From NCBI GenBank assembly GCA_044221335.1, contig JBGAPI010000018.1, positions 1 through 64,000 on the forward strand: a DNA stretch of 64,000 nucleotides, in the 5' to 3' direction. The notes below the pieces were generated by a model. It ran no database searches, was not told where the DNA came from, and saw only the letters and a list, made by a program, of their open reading frames with translations. A program made the translations under genes and the position numbers. This document shows positions 12,801-19,955 of this stretch, one piece after another. Position 1 is the first letter of the stretch. The number at the start of each line of letters is the position of its first letter. This DNA is from JBGAPI01 sp044221335. GTDB taxonomy: Bacteria; Pseudomonadota; Gammaproteobacteria; Xanthomonadales; Ahniellaceae.

Positions 12801-13024
12801 GGGCGATCGTAGTAGGAGCTGAATGGATAGGCCCCGAACACCCAGTAGCCGTCCGCGTCCACGGTACCCAGCCCCTTGGGCGTCAACGAGGCCGTGTGTT
12901 CGACAGGCAGGGGGGTGGAGCGGTCCCAGGCGGCCTGGGCCGACGGGAGGGCGAGAATGATCGCCGCCCACGCCAGCGCGAGGATTCCCGGCAGCGTCGT
13001 ACGGCATCGTGCACGTGAGGTCAT
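9857..13024 (-). CDS. Large secreted beta-propeller-like protein with SGQG C-terminal repeats
   Basis: This 1055-residue exported protein has a signal peptide (about 1-31, ending SAQA) and then roughly 700 residues of repeating beta-sheet sequence with many G-D/W motifs ('SFDHRFDAAVVGRDGHLYVAGH', split by strands), as in PQQ-like or delta-60 propellers. The last 300 residues hold two copies of a domain with 'GAWYPEYASGQGFVFDY' and 'GSWYEPAQSGQGFMFTF', each followed by a 'WFTY' motif and ending with a Cys-Asp pair. The ATG at 13024 has GGGGAG 7 nt upstream. Function is unknown; no enzyme motif or membrane anchor was seen. It stands alone between the suf operon and a cyclophilin gene. Confidence 0.75.
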   Translation of the reverse strand: MTSRARCRTTLPGILALAWAAIILALPSAQAAWDRSTPLPVEHTASLTPKGLGTVDADGYWVFGAYPFSSYYDRPAIARMRNDGSTRWLAEVDEVFQVVGVGAGEAVSTGRVDPYGACGLTRWSADGVRLWAVVVDPARSCDATIADGNGGAWVTAVDGDRDRKSWHVLADGEILDEGAALNAFLGNNYVLVADPDGSGLYAVGQRPRSSGPVARIDAAVVAIDRHGHLRWQLQVPDPGDSFDHRFDAAVVGRDGHLYVAGHLGFNGSSSFLRVSSFSRDGQTRFARTLAAEAPRSAPMVALFAADSGVHLLAGDNAYSTMSAYRIHVAADGTTLQGTPFDNVVFTTPLQAAVSLDGRRLAFVGLSFRDFTILSTTYLGGDGNLGGQVGPREGYPYGVGVQADGSVLLVESAPPILQRPQAVLSRFDSAGNPMATPDLAIGPILPRVIGGSSGTDGTMYRVTAAAELDEGAIEMFDGDGHRVWRSGFGVPEVLGPLTQSQNAGVVCSALGGRSGVDASGGRLHLARLGVDGSEQFDHVVTDYPTALALAADGGAAVLTGLERPNHLRFFDPTGAVLVDREVASDYWHDTNLFNLGNGAFATTYLETRADGYSSEATVTSFDVHRGELWTVHIDDDLAVVDAQVRDGALVLLTRGTRSAVTTVLSLDLADGHLRWRHPTSIPRYAQQKLAIDPITGDIAVASVQANRDLRVLTLRSGDGRLLNERTESCQASDCTLVAIGVDTDRHVHLLAATGKYTGMRSTLFRLDAPFQPPPPLALDTRAIDGAWYPEYASGQGFVFDYIASAGVLFAPWFTYTVDPVDDPSGLRWYSLQGNLVPGATAVDLDILENAQGRFAEPPITTARKVGSAQLHYVDCDHLSLDYKFAGAQDNPAGRMTLTRLTAPLAPCGATTKAILPSQVTTVGVDPRLSGSWYEPAQSGQGFMFTFQPGRELFGAWFTYDPAGLEDDYRQQQWFTLQSDPAASPGTSVVATIYQTLGGSIDRAPTANTRRVGQITLTVQACDRIAADYHFDASDLAGRYAGRSGTLALQKLGGCTP

Positions 13025-13115
13025 CACGAAACTCCCCGGGATTCGCGGACTCGTCGACTCCGGAACGATCCCCAGGAATCTACGCGACATCCTGTGAAGT
13101 TTCGATCAGCCGGAC

Positions 13116-13138
13116 GTGCCCGCACGGGCTGCGGGCAC
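13116..13138 (-). terminator. Hairpin after the cyclophilin gene
   Basis: GTGCCCGC and GCGGGCAC form a perfect 8-bp stem with a 7-nt loop, 24 bp beyond the cyclophilin stop on the minus strand. There is no T-run after it, so it may be a rho-dependent or mRNA-protecting hairpin rather than a classical intrinsic terminator. Confidence 0.35.
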
Positions 13139-13161
13139 TCCGGACATCGAGGGTGCTGCGC

Positions 13162-13848
13162 TTACTGCGGCAGCAACTCGACCTTGGTGATCACGACCTG
13201 CACCTTCGGCGCGTCGGTCGGGAACGGGCCGCCCGGGCCGGTCTCCGCGGCGCGGATCTTGTCGACGGTGTCCAGACCCTCGACCACCTTGCCGAACACC
13301 GCGTAGCCCCAGCCCTGCGCCGATTCGGCGGACACGAAGTCGAGGCGCTGGTTGTCGACGGTGTTGATGAAGAACTGGTTGGTCGCGGAATTCGGGTCGC
13401 CGGTGCGCGCCATCGAGATGGTGCCGCGCAGGTTGGACAGGCCGTTGTTGGCTTCGTTCGGGATCGGGCCGCGGGTCGGGCGCGGCTTGTAGCTGGCGTC
13501 GTAGCCACCGCCCTGGATCATGAAGTCCTTGATCACGCGATGGAACACGGTGCCGTCGTAGGCCTTGTCACGCACGTACTGGACGAAGTTGCCGACCGAC
13601 TTCGGCGCCTTGTCCGGATTGAGCTCGACGACGATGTCGCCCATGTTGGTGTGGATCGCGACCTTCGGGTGCTCGCCGGGAGCGAAGGTCGGCAGCGCCG
13701 GAGCGGCGGGCTTGGCGGCCGCGGCCGGAGCGGCGGCGGCAGGCTTCGCGGCGGCGGCCGGAGCCGGCGTGGCGGCCGGCGGCGCAGCGAACGAGGAGGC
13801 GGAGAACAGGACGCCGACCAGCACGGTCGAAATCAGGGTGAGACGCAT
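13162..13848 (-). CDS. Exported cyclophilin-type peptidyl-prolyl isomerase
   Basis: This 228-residue protein has a signal peptide (about 1-22), an Ala/Pro-rich linker (23-55) and a bacterial cyclophilin domain (about 60-228). Catalytic and binding residues appear in 'GTVFHRVIKDFMIQGG' (with the conserved Arg) and 'SATNQFFINTVDN'. It should speed proline isomerisation during protein folding in the periplasm. The ATG at 13848 has GAGG upstream; upstream codons in the same frame are unrelated. It lies 56 bp after the repeat-containing unknown protein on the same strand. Confidence 0.92.
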   Translation of the reverse strand: MRLTLISTVLVGVLFSASSFAAPPAATPAPAAAAKPAAAAPAAAAKPAAPALPTFAPGEHPKVAIHTNMGDIVVELNPDKAPKSVGNFVQYVRDKAYDGTVFHRVIKDFMIQGGGYDASYKPRPTRGPIPNEANNGLSNLRGTISMARTGDPNSATNQFFINTVDNQRLDFVSAESAQGWGYAVFGKVVEGLDTVDKIRAAETGPGGPFPTDAPKVQVVITKVELLPQ

Positions 13849-13904
13849 GACGGATACCTCGATGGCGGTGACGGGAGAAGCGTCGGCGGCGCCGACGCCC
13901 AAAC

Positions 13905-15152
13905 TCAGCTGCGCCGCGCGCCGCGCAGGCGGGCGAGCAGGCCGGTAGGTTCGGACGCCGCGGCGACCGCCGGAGTTCCCTCCATCTCGGCAACGCCGAT
14001 CACGGCATAGGCGTTGATGAAGTCGATGACGTCGGCGAGTTGCGCGCCGGACTGCTCGGCGATCTCGGTCAGCGTGGCCGGGCCCTTCATCATCGCGGTG
14101 GCGATGCGGAAGTGCTTCGGGAACTCGCGCTCGATCTGCGGCCAGCGCGCCAGCTTGTAGCGCGCGTTGAGGTCGAGCCCGGCGATCAGGTGCCCTCCGG
14201 AGCTGACCAGGGTGGCGAGCCACACCAGCCGGGTCAGCGGCTGCCCTCCGCCGACCTGGCGCAGGTCGGACATCACCTTGTCGGCGGGCTTCTTCCATTC
14301 GTCGCGGGCGATCGTGCCCTTGCAGTAGGGCGACAGCGCCTTCAGCGATGTGGGACCGTAGAAACAGTCGGCGCCGGCGTCGATCACCAGCGCCGGCAGG
14401 CCGGGACGGGCGAGCTCGACCGCTTCCGGCAGCACGTCCATCGAGCAGTATTCGACCAGGGTCAGCTCGACCGGCTTCGGCGGAGCCGCCGGTTCGGGCG
14501 CCGGCGCCGGCTTGGCGGCTTCCGGATTGAACACCGGACGCTGTCCGGAGACGTTCGGCGGCACCGCCGCCGGGGCGGCCGGACGCAACAGGTCGGGCGC
14601 GACGATCGGGCGCTGTCCGGAAACGTTCGGCGGAACCTGCGCTGCCGCGCCGGCGGGACGCAGGAGTTCCGGGGCGACGATCGGCCGCTGGCCGGACACG
14701 TTCGGCGGAACCGCCGGCTGTGCCGCGGCGGGACGCAGCAGGTCCGGGGCGACGATCGGACGCTGGCCCGACACGTTCGGCGGCACCGCGGCCGGCGCGG
14801 GCGCCGCGGCGACCGGTTCCGGCGCGGCGGCAGGCGCCGCCACGCTGCCGAAATGCGACAGCGCCTTGGCCAGCGAGTGCACGGTGATCGGACGGATCAG
14901 CGTCGCCTCGTCGTCGCCGCCGGGGCGATTCGACAGCGCGATGATCTTGCGTCCGGCGGCCTGGGCCTTCAGCCAGTCCATGTGGCCATAGATCGAATCG
15001 ACGTCGATCACGACCACGTCGGCGTCGTTCGCCTCGGCCGACCACAGCCATTGCTGCGTCCAGCGGGCCCGATTGGTCTCGATCAGTCGCTTGATTTCCG
15101 CCAGGTCGGCGGCTTCGACGCTGATCGCGGAGATGCGCAGTGCCAGGGCCAT
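13905..15152 (-). CDS. Unknown protein: receiver-like N-terminus, four ~25-residue repeats, C-terminal domain
   Basis: This 415-residue protein is not recognised as a named family. Residues 1-105 look like a degenerate response-regulator receiver: 'DVVVIDVDS' gives a central Asp, 'IIALSN' a Ser/Thr position, and 'IRPITVHSLAKAL' has Arg where receivers have Lys. Residues about 125-230 contain four near-identical units beginning 'VPPNVSGQRPIVAPDLLRPA'. The C-terminal 180 residues include two possible Cys and a helical, winged-helix-like end ('ATLTEIAEQSGAQLADVIDF'). There is no signal peptide or membrane helix, so it is probably a cytoplasmic signalling or scaffold protein. The ATG at 15152 is preceded by only a weak Shine-Dalgarno. 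Confidence 0.7.
   Translation of the reverse strand: MALALRISAISVEAADLAEIKRLIETNRARWTQQWLWSAEANDADVVVIDVDSIYGHMDWLKAQAAGRKIIALSNRPGGDDEATLIRPITVHSLAKALSHFGSVAAPAAAPEPVAAAPAPAAVPPNVSGQRPIVAPDLLRPAAAQPAVPPNVSGQRPIVAPELLRPAGAAAQVPPNVSGQRPIVAPDLLRPAAPAAVPPNVSGQRPVFNPEAAKPAPAPEPAAPPKPVELTLVEYCSMDVLPEAVELARPGLPALVIDAGADCFYGPTSLKALSPYCKGTIARDEWKKPADKVMSDLRQVGGGQPLTRLVWLATLVSSGGHLIAGLDLNARYKLARWPQIEREFPKHFRIATAMMKGPATLTEIAEQSGAQLADVIDFINAYAVIGVAEMEGTPAVAAASEPTGLLARLRGARRS
14505..14800 (-). repeat. Four in-frame coding repeats of about 75 bp
   Basis: Within the unknown protein gene, four tandem units each encode about 24-25 residues starting 'VPPNVSGQRP'. The first three continue 'IVAPDLLRPA' or 'IVAPELLRPA'; the fourth diverges to 'VFNPEAAKPA'. 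The linkers between them are Ala/Pro-rich and vary by one residue in length. Confidence 0.85.
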
Positions 15153-15278
15153 TTCTTGTGCTTGTCGGGGCGGCGTACGAATGCCGGGGCGGGCGATTGT
15201 GGCATAGCGCGGAACGGCGACGAAAGCGCGACTCTCGTCACCCTTCCGCACTGCCGCATTCGTTGACAGGCGCGGTCC

Positions 15279-17108
15279 TCAGGCGACCGTCGAGGCCGCC
15301 GCTTCCACTCCTTCGTCGCGCTGCTCGTGCTGCTGCATCTGCCACAGCTGGGCATAGCGGCCGCCCGCGGCCAGGAGCTCCCCATGGGTACCCCGTTCGA
15401 CGATGCGTCCGGCGTCCAGCACCAGGATCTGGTCGGCATCGACGATGGTCGACAGCCGGTGCGCGATCACCAGCGTGGTGCGGGAGCGCGAGATCTCGGC
15501 CAGCTCGGACTGGATCAGCCGCTCGGTACGGGTGTCCAGCGCCGAGGTCGCCTCGTCGAGGATCAGGATCGGCGGGTCCTTCAGCAGGGTGCGCGCGATC
15601 GCGACGCGCTGCTTCTCGCCGCCGGACAGCTTCAGCCCGCGCTCTCCGACCCGGGTCTCGTAGCCGTCCGGCTGGTTCGCGATGAACGCGTGGATGTGGG
15701 CCGCACGCGCGGCCGCCTCCACCGCGGCGGCATCGGCGCTGGGACGGCCGTAGGCGATGTTGCTGCCGATGGTGTCGTTGAACAGCACGGTGTCCTGCGG
15801 GACGATGCCGATCGCGCGGCGCAGGCTGTCCTGGGTGACCTCGCGGATGTCCTGGCCGTTGATCCGGATGCTGCCGCTGTCGATGTCGAAGAAGCGGTAG
15901 AGCAGGCGCGCCAGCGTCGACTTGCCGGAACCGGTCGCGCCGACCACCGCGACCGTGCGTCCGGCCGGCACCTCGAAGCTGATGTCGGTCAGCACCGTGC
16001 GGCGCGGGTCGTAGGCGAAGCCGACGTGGTCGAACACGATCGCGCCGCGGCCGGCGTCGAGATCGGGAGCGTCGCTGCGGTCCTTGACGTCGCGCGGCTC
16101 GTCCAGCAGCACGAACATCCGCTCGATGTTGCCGAGCGCCTGCTTGACCTCGCGGTAGACCATCCCGAGGTAGTTGAGCGGGATCGCGAGCTGCAGCAGG
16201 AAGGCATTGACCAGCACCAGGTCGCCCAGCGTCAGCGTGCCGGCGACGACCCCGCCGGCGGCGCGCCACAACAGCAGCGTGAGACCGACGCTGACGATCG
16301 CGCTCTGACCGATGTTGAGCAGCGCGAGGCTCTGCAGCGAGCGCACCTTGGCGTTCTCCAGCGCGACCAGGGACTGGTCGAAGCGGGTCGCCTCGTGGTC
16401 CTCGTTGCCGAAGTACTTCACGGTCTCGTAGTTGAGCAGCGAGTCGACCGCCTTGGCGTTGGCGTCGGTGTCGGCCTCGTTGGCCGCGCGGTACCAGCGC
16501 ATCCGCCACTCGGTGATCGAGAAGGTGAAGGCGATGTAGGCCGCCAGCGTCGACAGCGTGATCGCCGCGAATCCCCAGTCGAAGCGCACGACCAGGATCA
16601 CGGACACGATCAGCACCTCGAGCAGAGTCGGCAGGATGGTGTAGATCGACCAGTCGAGCAGGTCGGTGACCGCGCTCATGCCGCGCTCGAGGTCGCGCGA
16701 CACCGCGCCGGTGCGGCGATCGAGGTGGAAGCGCAGCGACAGCGCGTGCAGGTGGCGGAACAGCTCCAGCGCCAGCATCCGCGAGGTGCGCGCCATCACC
16801 CGCGCGAACACGATCTGGCGCAGCTCGGTGAACAGCGTCCCGGACAGCCGGAACGCGCCGTAGGCGGCGAGGATCAGCAGCGGCACGACCAGCGGGCGGG
16901 GCGTGAGGTCGAGGGCATCGACCAGCCGCTTCAGCACCAGCGGCACGGCGATGCTGGCGAGCTTGGCGGCGACCAGGAAGGACAGCGAGATGCCGAGGCG
17001 GACCCGGAACTTCCAGACGTAGGGCGCGAGCGCCACCGCGGTGCGCCAGGCGCTGCCGCCGGTTTGCTTGGATTTCACGGGAGGCTCGCTCATGAGGCGG
17101 CGTATCAT
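15279..17108 (-). CDS. ATM1-type ABC exporter (Fe-S/heavy-metal family)
   Basis: This 609-residue half-transporter has an exporter-type membrane domain (residues about 25-330, six helices) fused to an ATPase. Walker A is GATGSGKST (390-398); the ABC signature 'LKLSGGEKQRVAIARTL' and Walker B 'ILILDEATSALD' are present. 'LLNYETVKYFGNE' (about 225-236) is the hallmark of ATM1/HMT1 transporters, which export glutathione- or persulfide-linked compounds connected with Fe-S metabolism or metal detoxification. Start 17108 has GAAGG 7 nt upstream; an in-frame ATG at 17093 lacks one. It diverges from the DUF4399 gene with only 32 bp between starts. Confidence 0.9.
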   Translation of the reverse strand: MIRRLMSEPPVKSKQTGGSAWRTAVALAPYVWKFRVRLGISLSFLVAAKLASIAVPLVLKRLVDALDLTPRPLVVPLLILAAYGAFRLSGTLFTELRQIVFARVMARTSRMLALELFRHLHALSLRFHLDRRTGAVSRDLERGMSAVTDLLDWSIYTILPTLLEVLIVSVILVVRFDWGFAAITLSTLAAYIAFTFSITEWRMRWYRAANEADTDANAKAVDSLLNYETVKYFGNEDHEATRFDQSLVALENAKVRSLQSLALLNIGQSAIVSVGLTLLLWRAAGGVVAGTLTLGDLVLVNAFLLQLAIPLNYLGMVYREVKQALGNIERMFVLLDEPRDVKDRSDAPDLDAGRGAIVFDHVGFAYDPRRTVLTDISFEVPAGRTVAVVGATGSGKSTLARLLYRFFDIDSGSIRINGQDIREVTQDSLRRAIGIVPQDTVLFNDTIGSNIAYGRPSADAAAVEAAARAAHIHAFIANQPDGYETRVGERGLKLSGGEKQRVAIARTLLKDPPILILDEATSALDTRTERLIQSELAEISRSRTTLVIAHRLSTIVDADQILVLDAGRIVERGTHGELLAAGGRYAQLWQMQQHEQRDEGVEAAASTVA

Positions 17109-17140
17109 CCGTGAACCTTCGAAGGAATGGGAGCGCCGCG

Positions 17141-17613
17141 ATGATCTTTGTTCGATTCGCCATCCTGCTCGGCCTGCTCGGCGCCGCTGCCGCGGCGGCC
17201 GCCGACGCGCCGCCCCCGCGGCCGCGCCCTCTGCCGCAACCAGCGCCGCCGCGCTGCCGCGCACGCCCTCGCCGGCCGGCGCCAAGGTCTACTTCATCGC
17301 GCCGAAGGACGGCGAGCACGTGAAGGGCGACGTCGTCGTGCGCTTCGGCCTGTCCGGCATGGGCATCGCGCCGGCCGGCATCAAGTTCGACAACAGCGGC
17401 CACCACCATCTGCTGGTCGACGCCGAGCTGCCGCCGATGGACCAGCCGCTGGTGAAGGACGACCATCACCTGCACTTCGGCGGTGGGCAGACGGAGACCA
17501 CGCTGAAGCTCGCTCCCGGCAAGCACACGTTGCAACTGCTGCTCGGCGACTACCTGCACCAGCCGCATGAGCCGGCGGTGATTTCGGAGCGCATCACCAT
17601 CACGGTGGAATGA
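17141..17613 (+). pseudogene. DUF4399 exported protein gene, frameshifted in a C-run
   Basis: The ATG at 17141, with GGGAG 7 nt upstream, starts a clear signal peptide ('MIFVRFAILLGLLGAAAAAAADAP'). That frame then degenerates into Pro/Arg-rich sequence. The conserved DUF4399 domain ('AKVYFIAPKDGEHVKGDVVV', then His-rich 'NSGHHHLLVD' and 'KDDHHLHFGGGQTE', to the stop at 17613) is in another frame. The change occurs in CCCCC at 17213-17217: one more C would join the two parts into 'ADAPPPAAAPSAA...PAGAK' without a break. So this is either a sequencing or assembly error or a real recent frameshift. DUF4399 proteins are small periplasmic proteins of unknown function, with histidines that might bind metal. 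Confidence 0.75.
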
Positions 17614-17640
17614 TGGTGGTGGGGGATGGTTCGGCTTCTG

Positions 17641-17697
17641 GGCTCGGGACGTCGGACGCAGGGCTCAGGACGCAGGGCCCAGGGCGCAGGTCTAAGG
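17641..17697. repeat. Heptamer repeat cluster 1
   Basis: About eight imperfect 7-bp units of the type CAGGGCN run in tandem. They lie in the 355-bp gap between the converging DUF4399 and rsmA genes. The gap otherwise holds an inverted repeat and a second heptamer cluster, and no gene. Confidence 0.7.
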
Positions 17698-17719
17698 ACC
17701 CACGAAAATCTACATCACG

Positions 17720-17829
17720 TCATTGCGAGCGCAGCGAAGCAATCCAGCGCCTTTGCTTCGTGATCGCGCCGGAGCCAAAGCAAAAGGTGCTGGATTGCTT
17801 CGTCGTCGCTGCGCTCCTCCTCGCAATGA
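17720..17829. repeat. 110-bp MITE-like inverted repeat
   Basis: The ends TCATTGCGAG (17720-17729) and CTCGCAATGA (17820-17829) are perfect inverted copies. Pairing continues inward through GCAGCGAAGCAATCCAGC and its imperfect partner. The element would fold into a long hairpin. Palindromes with the core CATTGCGAG...AAGCAATCC are a widespread dispersed type in many bacterial genomes. It has no coding capacity. Confidence 0.8.
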
Positions 17830-17853
17830 TGGGGAATGAGGGAACATTGCCTT

Positions 17854-17909
17854 CCCGGAGCCCTGAGCCCTGAGCGCGGAGCACGGAGCACGGAGCACGG
17901 AGCACGGAG
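17854..17909. repeat. Heptamer repeat cluster 2
   Basis: Eight consecutive 7-bp units: CCCGGAG, CCCTGAG twice, CGCGGAG, then CACGGAG four times. It lies directly after the inverted repeat, mirroring cluster 1 on the other side. Confidence 0.85.
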
Positions 17910-17968
17910 CCATACGCCCGGCGTGGCCAAGCCCCGCCTGCCCGCAGCGTTCCAGCGGAAGCGTTCTT

Positions 17969-18790
17969 CTACCGGGCCCTGGGCCCGGTGCCCTGGGCCC
18001 TGCTCTCCAACCCATTGGCCAGGCGCACGAAATCGGCCACCGGCAGCTGCTCGGCCCGCAACTGCGGGTCGATGCCGCAGGCGCTGATCGCGGCGGCATC
18101 GGCCAGGTTGGACAGCGCGTTGCGCAGGGTCTTGCGGCGCTGGCCGAAAGCGTCGCGCACGACGGTGGCGAAGCGGGCGTGGTCGGCGATGGTGACCTCG
18201 CCCGGCGGCAACGGCACCAGCCGCACGATCGCCGACTCGACCTTCGGCGGCGGCCGGAACGCGCCGGCCGGGACACGGAACAGCGACTCGACCCGGCAGT
18301 AGGCCTGCAGCATCACCGACAGCCGTCCATAGACCTTGCTGCCGTGCGGCGCCGCCATCCGGTCGACCACTTCCTTCTGCAGCATGAAGTGCATGTCGCG
18401 GATCGACCCGGCGAACTCCAGCGCATGGAACAGCAGCGGGGTCGAGATGTAGTACGGCAGGTTGCCGACCAGGCGCAGCTTCGTGCCCGCCGGCACCAGC
18501 GCGGCCAGGTCGACGGTCAGCGCGTCCGCCTCGACGATGCGGAGTTCGCCGTGCGCCGGCGAGTTCTCGTTCAAGCGCGGGATCAGGTCGCGGTCGAGTT
18601 CGATCGCCGTCATCTTCCCGAGCCGCTGCAGCAGCGGGAAGGTCAACGCGCCCTCCCCCGGCCCGATCTCGACCAGCGCGTCGCCGGGCCGCGGGTCGAT
18701 CGCATGCACGATGCGCTCGATGATGCCGCGCTCGTGGAGGAAGTTCTGGCCGAAGCGCTTGCGTGGGATGTGGTCTGTCGCGTTCGTCAT
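17969..18790 (-). CDS. rsmA: 16S rRNA adenine dimethyltransferase RsmA (KsgA)
   Basis: This 273-residue enzyme dimethylates two adjacent adenines in 16S rRNA helix 45 during 30S maturation. It shows the SAM-binding 'VEIGPGEGALTFPLL', 'ADALTVDL' and the catalytic 'NLPYYISTP' (NLPY) motif. The ATG at 18790 precedes 'RKRFGQNFLHE', the conserved N-terminus. The last ten residues (RAQGTGPRAR) are encoded by 7-bp repeats, so the C-terminus is atypical. It follows pdxA, surA and lptD, as in many gammaproteobacteria, but the usual apaG and apaH do not follow. Confidence 0.96.
   Translation of the reverse strand: MTNATDHIPRKRFGQNFLHERGIIERIVHAIDPRPGDALVEIGPGEGALTFPLLQRLGKMTAIELDRDLIPRLNENSPAHGELRIVEADALTVDLAALVPAGTKLRLVGNLPYYISTPLLFHALEFAGSIRDMHFMLQKEVVDRMAAPHGSKVYGRLSVMLQAYCRVESLFRVPAGAFRPPPKVESAIVRLVPLPPGEVTIADHARFATVVRDAFGQRRKTLRNALSNLADAAAISACGIDPQLRAEQLPVADFVRLANGLESRAQGTGPRAR
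17971..18003. repeat. Heptamer repeat inside the rsmA 3' end
   Basis: Read on the minus strand, AGGGCCC, AGGGCAC, CGGGCCC, AGGGCCC runs in 7-bp steps up to the rsmA TAG. Because 7 is not a multiple of 3, the units encode changing residues and form an irregular C-terminal tail. Confidence 0.75.
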
Positions 18791-18800
18791 GGTCGTGGCG

Positions 18801-18846
18801 GGATCCAGTCGGGGCCCAAGGGTATAGGGCGCAGGGTCCTGGATCC
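18801..18846. repeat. Heptamer cluster framed by an inverted repeat
   Basis: Just upstream of the rsmA start, GGATCCAG (18801-18808) and CTGGATCC (18839-18846) form a perfect inverted pair. Between them GGG recurs every 7 bp (GGGGCCC, AAGGGTA, TAGGGCG, CAGGGTC). It lies in the 106-bp pdxA-rsmA gap. Confidence 0.65.
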
Positions 18847-18896
18847 GCAGCGAAGCGACACCGCCCAGCCGCCGAGGGCCTCGCAAGTCTCCGCCC

Positions 18897-19871
18897 TCAG
18901 CCCTGTTGCAATTGCATCGCCAGACTCAGCGCCGCCTCGAGCGACGACACTTCCGCCCTCCCCGACCGCGCCAGATCCAGCGCCACGCCGTGATCCACCG
19001 AGGTGCGCACGTAAGGCAGTCCCAGCGTCACGTTGACCGCGGCGCCGAAGCCCAGCGCCTTCAGCACCGGAAGGCCCTGGTCATGGAACATCGCGAGGTA
19101 GGCGTCGTAGCCGTCGCGGCGCGCGGGGACGAAGGCGGTGTCGGCGGCGAGCGGGCCGTCCAGCTCCCAGCCACGACGACGCAGGCGCGCGAGCACCGGC
19201 GCGATGCTGTCGATCTCCTCGCGCCCCAGGTGACCGCCCTCGCCCGCGTGGGGATTGAGCCCCAGCACGGCGATGCGGGGCGCCTTGATGCCGAACCTGG
19301 AGACCAGGTCCGTTCGCAGGATGCGCAGCGTCCGCTCGATCAGCGCCTCACCGATTGCGGCCGGGACGTCGGCGATGGGCAAGTGGGTCGTCGCCAGTGC
19401 CACCCGGAGCGTGCTCGCGACCAGCAGCATCACCACTTCGGAGGCGGCGCGCTCGGCGAAGAACTCGGTGTGGCCGGTGAACGGCACGCCCGAATCGCAG
19501 ATCACGCCCTTGTGCACCGGCGCGGTGACGATCGCGGCGAACTCGCCGGACAACGCGCCGGCGCTGGCGCGGTCGAGCATCGCGAGCACATGGGCGGCAT
19601 TGCGCGGATCGAGTCTGCCGCCGCGGACACGCCGCGCGCACGGCACGTGCAGCAGCGACAGCTCGCCGGCGCGGCAGGCGCGCGGCGCCGCGGACGGGTC
19701 GTAGGGTCGCAGCGCCAGCGGCAGGTCGAGCGCGTGGGCGGCGTCGGCGAGGACGTCGCCGTCGGCGATCGCGACCAGCTCGTCGCGCCGGCGCCGTTGC
19801 GCCAGCTGGACCAGCAGGTCGGGACCGATGCCGGCGGGTTCGCCGGCGGTGAGGGCGATGCGCTTCGCCAT
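18897..19871 (-). CDS. pdxA: 4-hydroxythreonine-4-phosphate dehydrogenase PdxA
   Basis: This 324-residue enzyme of the DXP-dependent vitamin B6 pathway oxidises 4-phosphohydroxy-L-threonine with NAD+. Family motifs include 'GEPAGIGPDL', 'VHKGVI', 'PFTGHTEFFA', 'NPHAGEGGHLG', 'MFHDQGLPVLK' and 'YVRTSVDHG', which supply the divalent-metal histidines. The start at 19871 gives the canonical N-terminus; the frame continues upstream, but through a repeated element. The start codon itself lies in one repeat copy. It sits between surA and rsmA, the conserved order. Confidence 0.95.
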   Translation of the reverse strand: MAKRIALTAGEPAGIGPDLLVQLAQRRRRDELVAIADGDVLADAAHALDLPLALRPYDPSAAPRACRAGELSLLHVPCARRVRGGRLDPRNAAHVLAMLDRASAGALSGEFAAIVTAPVHKGVICDSGVPFTGHTEFFAERAASEVVMLLVASTLRVALATTHLPIADVPAAIGEALIERTLRILRTDLVSRFGIKAPRIAVLGLNPHAGEGGHLGREEIDSIAPVLARLRRRGWELDGPLAADTAFVPARRDGYDAYLAMFHDQGLPVLKALGFGAAVNVTLGLPYVRTSVDHGVALDLARSGRAEVSSLEAALSLAMQLQQG

Positions 19872-19944
19872 CGGGGCTTGCGTCCTCCCCACAGCAGCCG
19901 TTCTGCCGAGGCGGTGCGCTATCGGGGCTTGCGCCCCTCCCACA
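19870..19944. repeat. Two 24-bp direct repeats, 51 bp apart
   Basis: ATCGGGGCTTGCG followed by TCCTCCCCACA or CCCCTCCCACA occurs at 19870-19893 and 19921-19944. Each is a GC-rich half-palindrome (GGGGCTTGCGCCCC). The pair fills the surA-pdxA gap, and the first copy includes the pdxA start codon. Confidence 0.7.
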
Positions 19945-19955
19945 AGAGCAGCGCC

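Noticed and set aside
19872..19943. In-frame N-terminal extension of pdxA
   Set aside because: The extension is encoded by dispersed repeat sequence, and the canonical PdxA N-terminus begins at 19871.
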